From Bombyx mori (taxonomy: Eukaryota > Arthropoda > Insecta > Lepidoptera > Bombycidae), in the NCBI RefSeq assembly GCF_030269925.1, contig NC_085107.1, positions 12,958,001 to 13,022,000 on the forward strand: a stretch of 64,000 nucleotides of DNA, written 5' to 3'. The translations under genes were made by a program, and so were the position numbers. Below the pieces are notes generated by a model. That model saw only the letters and a list, made by a program, of their open reading frames with translations. It ran no database searches and was not told where the DNA came from. Below are positions 60,924 to 64,000 of this stretch, in pieces (the first letter of the stretch is position 1; each line of letters opens with the position of its first letter).

Positions 60924-61188
60924 CGGAGCTGGACGAACGCCCTCCACCGACCCCGGCTCGGCGGCGGTGACACGGTGCCGGAAGGGAAGAAGAGCTCTCC
61001 CTCTCGCCATCCGCCGCCTCTCTGCAAGATGATCTGCCGATCTACCCTGGGCTAGGAAGTTCAAGTATCTGGGTGTAATCCTGGACGTATTCATGACATT
61101 CCACCACTGTTTATTCTCGACAGACTTTATCCCATTTGTAAGCGGAGTAAAATATCCCTTCGCAACAAGGTGTCACTTTAGTATATGA
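60924..61188 (+). pseudogene. Non-LTR reverse transcriptase fragment
   Basis: GC-rich DNA with the short frame KFKYLGVILDVFMTFHH. This is the (F)KYLGVxLDxxLxFxxH motif that follows the catalytic region of R1-type reverse transcriptases. Upstream and downstream frames are broken. The frame stops at about 61188. Confidence 0.55.
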
Positions 61189-61371
61189 CCCATAACGGCA
61201 TACGTGGGTGTGTCACTATTATTAGACGCCTGCAGGCTTAGGTACTCTAGTAATTGGTGTAGCCGGTGTGGTGGAGCTCGATGGGGCTTAGTATCCGTAA
61301 ACGGATTTCCTAGAGTTAAAAAAAAAAGGTAATGATACTCGTCGAACTCGCAAAAGTGTAACATACCCCAT

Positions 61372-61605
61372 ACCTCAGTCCGTTGAGTATCTCGCCGGAT
61401 CTTCTCAGTAGATCGCCATTTCATTCCGGTAGTAGATCCATTTGCGAAGTAGCTGCCCTTGAGCTGTTGGGTCTTCTCCGGAGGCGCTCAAAGAGCTGTT
61501 AGCAAAGCCCACCTCCTGGCTGAGCTCATGCTCGCCCAATTGCCCTGGTGAAACTGGAACGCCTCCCGGCCGCCAGTAATCCTCCCTTTCCAAAAAAGCA
61601 TATCT
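61372..61605 (+). repeat. Retroposon 3'-end family, long-ending subtype
   Basis: GTTGAGTATCTCGCCGGATC, TTCATTCCGGTAGTAGATCC, GTCTTCTCCGGAGGCGCTC and GGTGAAACTGGAACGCC. Same subtype as 12780-13095. Confidence 0.6.
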
Positions 61606-61900
61606 CTTTGCCATAGGTCATTACTGGCAACACTGAAAGCGCTGGTCTAAACTTCAATAAGAACATATAGTTTAAGGAATACTTTATCAAAAAAAAGTAG
61701 CCGTATAGATTTTTTGGCATTTATAAAAACTGACGCTTATCTTCTTGGTGGGTACACTAAATGTTTTTCTTCTGTAAGTAAAAGTGCAATATGATAATGG
61801 TATATTATATGTTTGGTTAGTTTCCCACATAAATTGTAAAAGAAGTATGATTTAAAAAACGTGTCGATTCTAAAATGCTTACGTTCACGCCGACTTACAG

Positions 61901-62028
61901 TTTGCCTGTGGGCGGAAATTGTTCAGACGATCGAATTGCCTTTGATCAGCAGTTCGAGGACTAACAAAGATTTCCTAGTTCACTCAGGATATCCGAAGCC
62001 TGGAGACATTCCGCTCCTCAACCGGAAG
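61901..62028 (+). CDS. Possible isolated exon, unknown protein
   Basis: Between a weak acceptor (GACTTACAG at 61900) and donor GTACGA at 62029 there is a 42-codon open frame in one phase. It reads CLWAEIVQTIELPLISSS and later HSGYPKPGDIPLLNRK. Composition is more coding-like than the surroundings. No family is recognised and no partner exon was found. It could belong to a gene extending beyond the window, or be chance. Confidence 0.25.
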
Positions 62029-63493
62029 GTACGATCGCTTATTTTTCTATATTTTTATTGGAAATCTTGCAACGAGCTAGCTTAGTTGCGCTGTGGAAAT
62101 CTGATTAGGGTTGTAAATTGGCAGGAACTGCCACAACGTGGACATTTATTGTTCGTATTTCATTCGCGTATTCCTGTTTGTTTTATAAATAAAAATGTAT
62201 GATCTCACAAAGCGTGTATATTCGTATATGAAGAAGTTTTTAAAAATGTCCTGAGACCGATATTATTTTAATTTTGGACACAAAAGGAAACGCTTCTAGC
62301 TATTTTTTACAAAACGTTATGTGACAAATATACCCGTGTCCCGGTGTTAATTCAGCTTACCGTTTTACGAATGGGCAAACGCCTGACGTCAATCTTTATT
62401 AAAAATTCACATCCTCAGTCTATCTATGTTGACTCTACATCACTCTATCTGTATCACTATTGATTTGTGTCTGACTGCGTTATAGCCCAGAAAAATTAGT
62501 TAAATTCTGCATACCAAATTCGTTTGGTCCCAACCCTATTAAACCTTCATGATTAGGTACCATTGTACCTCTATATAGGATGGATTCATGCTTTCCGTTG
62601 CTGAAAGATCCATAGAACAGCAAATCTTCCACCTTCACGTATTAATATGATCGGAGGTATTGACTTTACTACGTATTTATGTATTCCTACGCGCATCGAC
62701 TATTGTAAATAGTATAAATAAAACTATATTTGAAAACTTATTTTTAAACTATGAAATATATATTGCTTCAAAATATCTATATATTAATACGTGCAGCAAA
62801 AACTTTGTATCCCTTTTTACGAAAATTGCGCGGACGGAGGAGTATGAAATTTTTTTCTACACTTATAGAGAATATAGAGAAGAAGTGCACAATGCTAATA
62901 TTTTTTTAAAATAATGCATAAAAGATACATTAAATCAATAAAGAAAACATTACACACACTACATACCATGTATTTGACGCACACACGCATGCATACTATT
63001 TATTGTCAAACTTTTGTTCTTGACGTCTGTTGTCAAATTGAGAATAGATTAAATATTGTTTGTCTTTGTTAATATTTTTTATAGTGTAGTCTTGGTGAAA
63101 TCTGTGATTATAGAAGTATAAAATACAATCATAATAGTGTATAAACTTACAATTCCAATTAATTATAGTCGAATTTCGACTACTGCGGGACCTCTAGTAT
63201 TAGTGAAAACATTGTTTTATTCAATTACAATGACATCAATTTCCTTCTCGATGTTCTTAATTGACAAATGAATACGCTTCAGTTTCTCATTTGCTCACAG
63301 CAAACATGTTACGTAGATGTGATATATCTTTCTGAATAATAAAATGCTCCGAATTACATTCTGTTACACAGAAGCAGAATAAAGCCACTTAATTTGTGGT
63401 CCTCGTATTCTTTAATTAAATAGAAGCAATAAGTTTTATCGCTTTAAGATAAACAGTCACCGGTGGGATTTCTGATATTTTCTTACTTTTTAA
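62029..63493. other. Intergenic, no gene seen
   Basis: AT-rich DNA with no recognised repeat or coding frame. Confidence 0.4.
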
Positions 63494-63729
63494 TTGCTTA
63501 GATGGGTGGACGAGTTCATAGCCCACCTAGTGTTAAGTGGTTACTGGACCATATACATCTACAACGCTTAAGCCGCCACCCACCTTAAGACATAAGGTGT
63601 AAGGTCTCACATTTAACAGTACAACGGCTGCCCCACTCTTCAAACCGAAATGCATTACTGATTCACGGCAGAAATAGGCAGGGTGGTGGTACCTACCCGT
63701 TCGGACTCACAAGACGTCCTATAGCCAGT
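63494..63729 (-). mobile_element. Bm1-type SINE, body and tail, diverged
   Basis: TTGCTTAGATGGGTGGACGAG, CCCACCTAGTGTTAAGTGG and CGGACTCACAAGACGTCC. The head is absent. Confidence 0.82.
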
Positions 63730-64000
63730 AAATATTAAAAAAAAATCAAAATTATTTAGTTCGTTGCTTTACAAGAACAAATCTTGGGCGACTTGACGTT
63801 TTAAATCTAAAACCTTAAGTCATAACAACCATAATACCTCCATCTGTGAAATCAAAATCGGAGTCCCCATTTTGTTTTATAACGACATTCCCACTATTTA
63901 ACCTACAACATATGACTATTAGAATTTTAGGCAAATCCTAAATACGTATACGCTTAGATGTAATTGTACACTTGCGCATTCATCACACAAGTCGTTTGTG

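Overview
The window is a stretch of a lepidopteran genome, most likely silkworm (Bombyx mori or B. mandarina). The AT-rich background, short exons with GT-AG introns, and about 19 Bm1-type tRNA-derived SINE copies all point that way. R1-clade, CR1/jockey-like and RTE-like LINE remnants, a Helitron and several MITE-like elements add to this. No prokaryotic feature is present. Only about 10% of the sequence is coding.

Region by region. Positions 1-9.97 kb hold no convincing gene. They contain a complete Ty1/copia-type LTR element without gag-pol (497-3245, minus strand) whose interior is tandem arrays, plus LINE 3' fragments and one SINE. From 9,976 to 22,038 (plus strand) twelve coding exons assemble into a 594-residue divergent homologue of TCF25/NULP1 (Rqc1-like, ribosome quality control). 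Its introns carry a MITE-like element, a Helitron, a CR1 relic and SINE pieces. At 23,134-24,502 is a long open exon for an unrecognised protein with Pro/Ser/Glu-rich repeats and a very acidic C-terminus. From 24.5 to 30.5 kb I see an RTE LINE 3' end, a 13-copy, 40-bp minisatellite and one SINE.

From 30,581 to 55,350 (plus strand) fifteen exons join in phase into a 709-residue proton-coupled oligopeptide transporter (SLC15/PepT, POT/PTR2 family). This is almost exactly the length of mammalian PepT1. Its introns are crowded with insertions: a PIF/Harbinger-type element, an R1-clade LINE tail with target-site duplication, a Bm1 inverted repeat, two related MITEs with 4-bp target duplications, and many SINEs. 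From 55.4 to 64 kb the DNA is again repeat-dominated, including an R1-clade LINE inserted into a Bm1 SINE. One isolated possible exon lies at about 61.9 kb.

The two recognised genes are not obviously functionally linked: one is cytosolic/ribosomal quality control, the other a plasma-membrane di/tripeptide importer. Exon models rest on reading frame, splice-site sequence, phase continuity and recalled family motifs. No alignment or transcript evidence was available.
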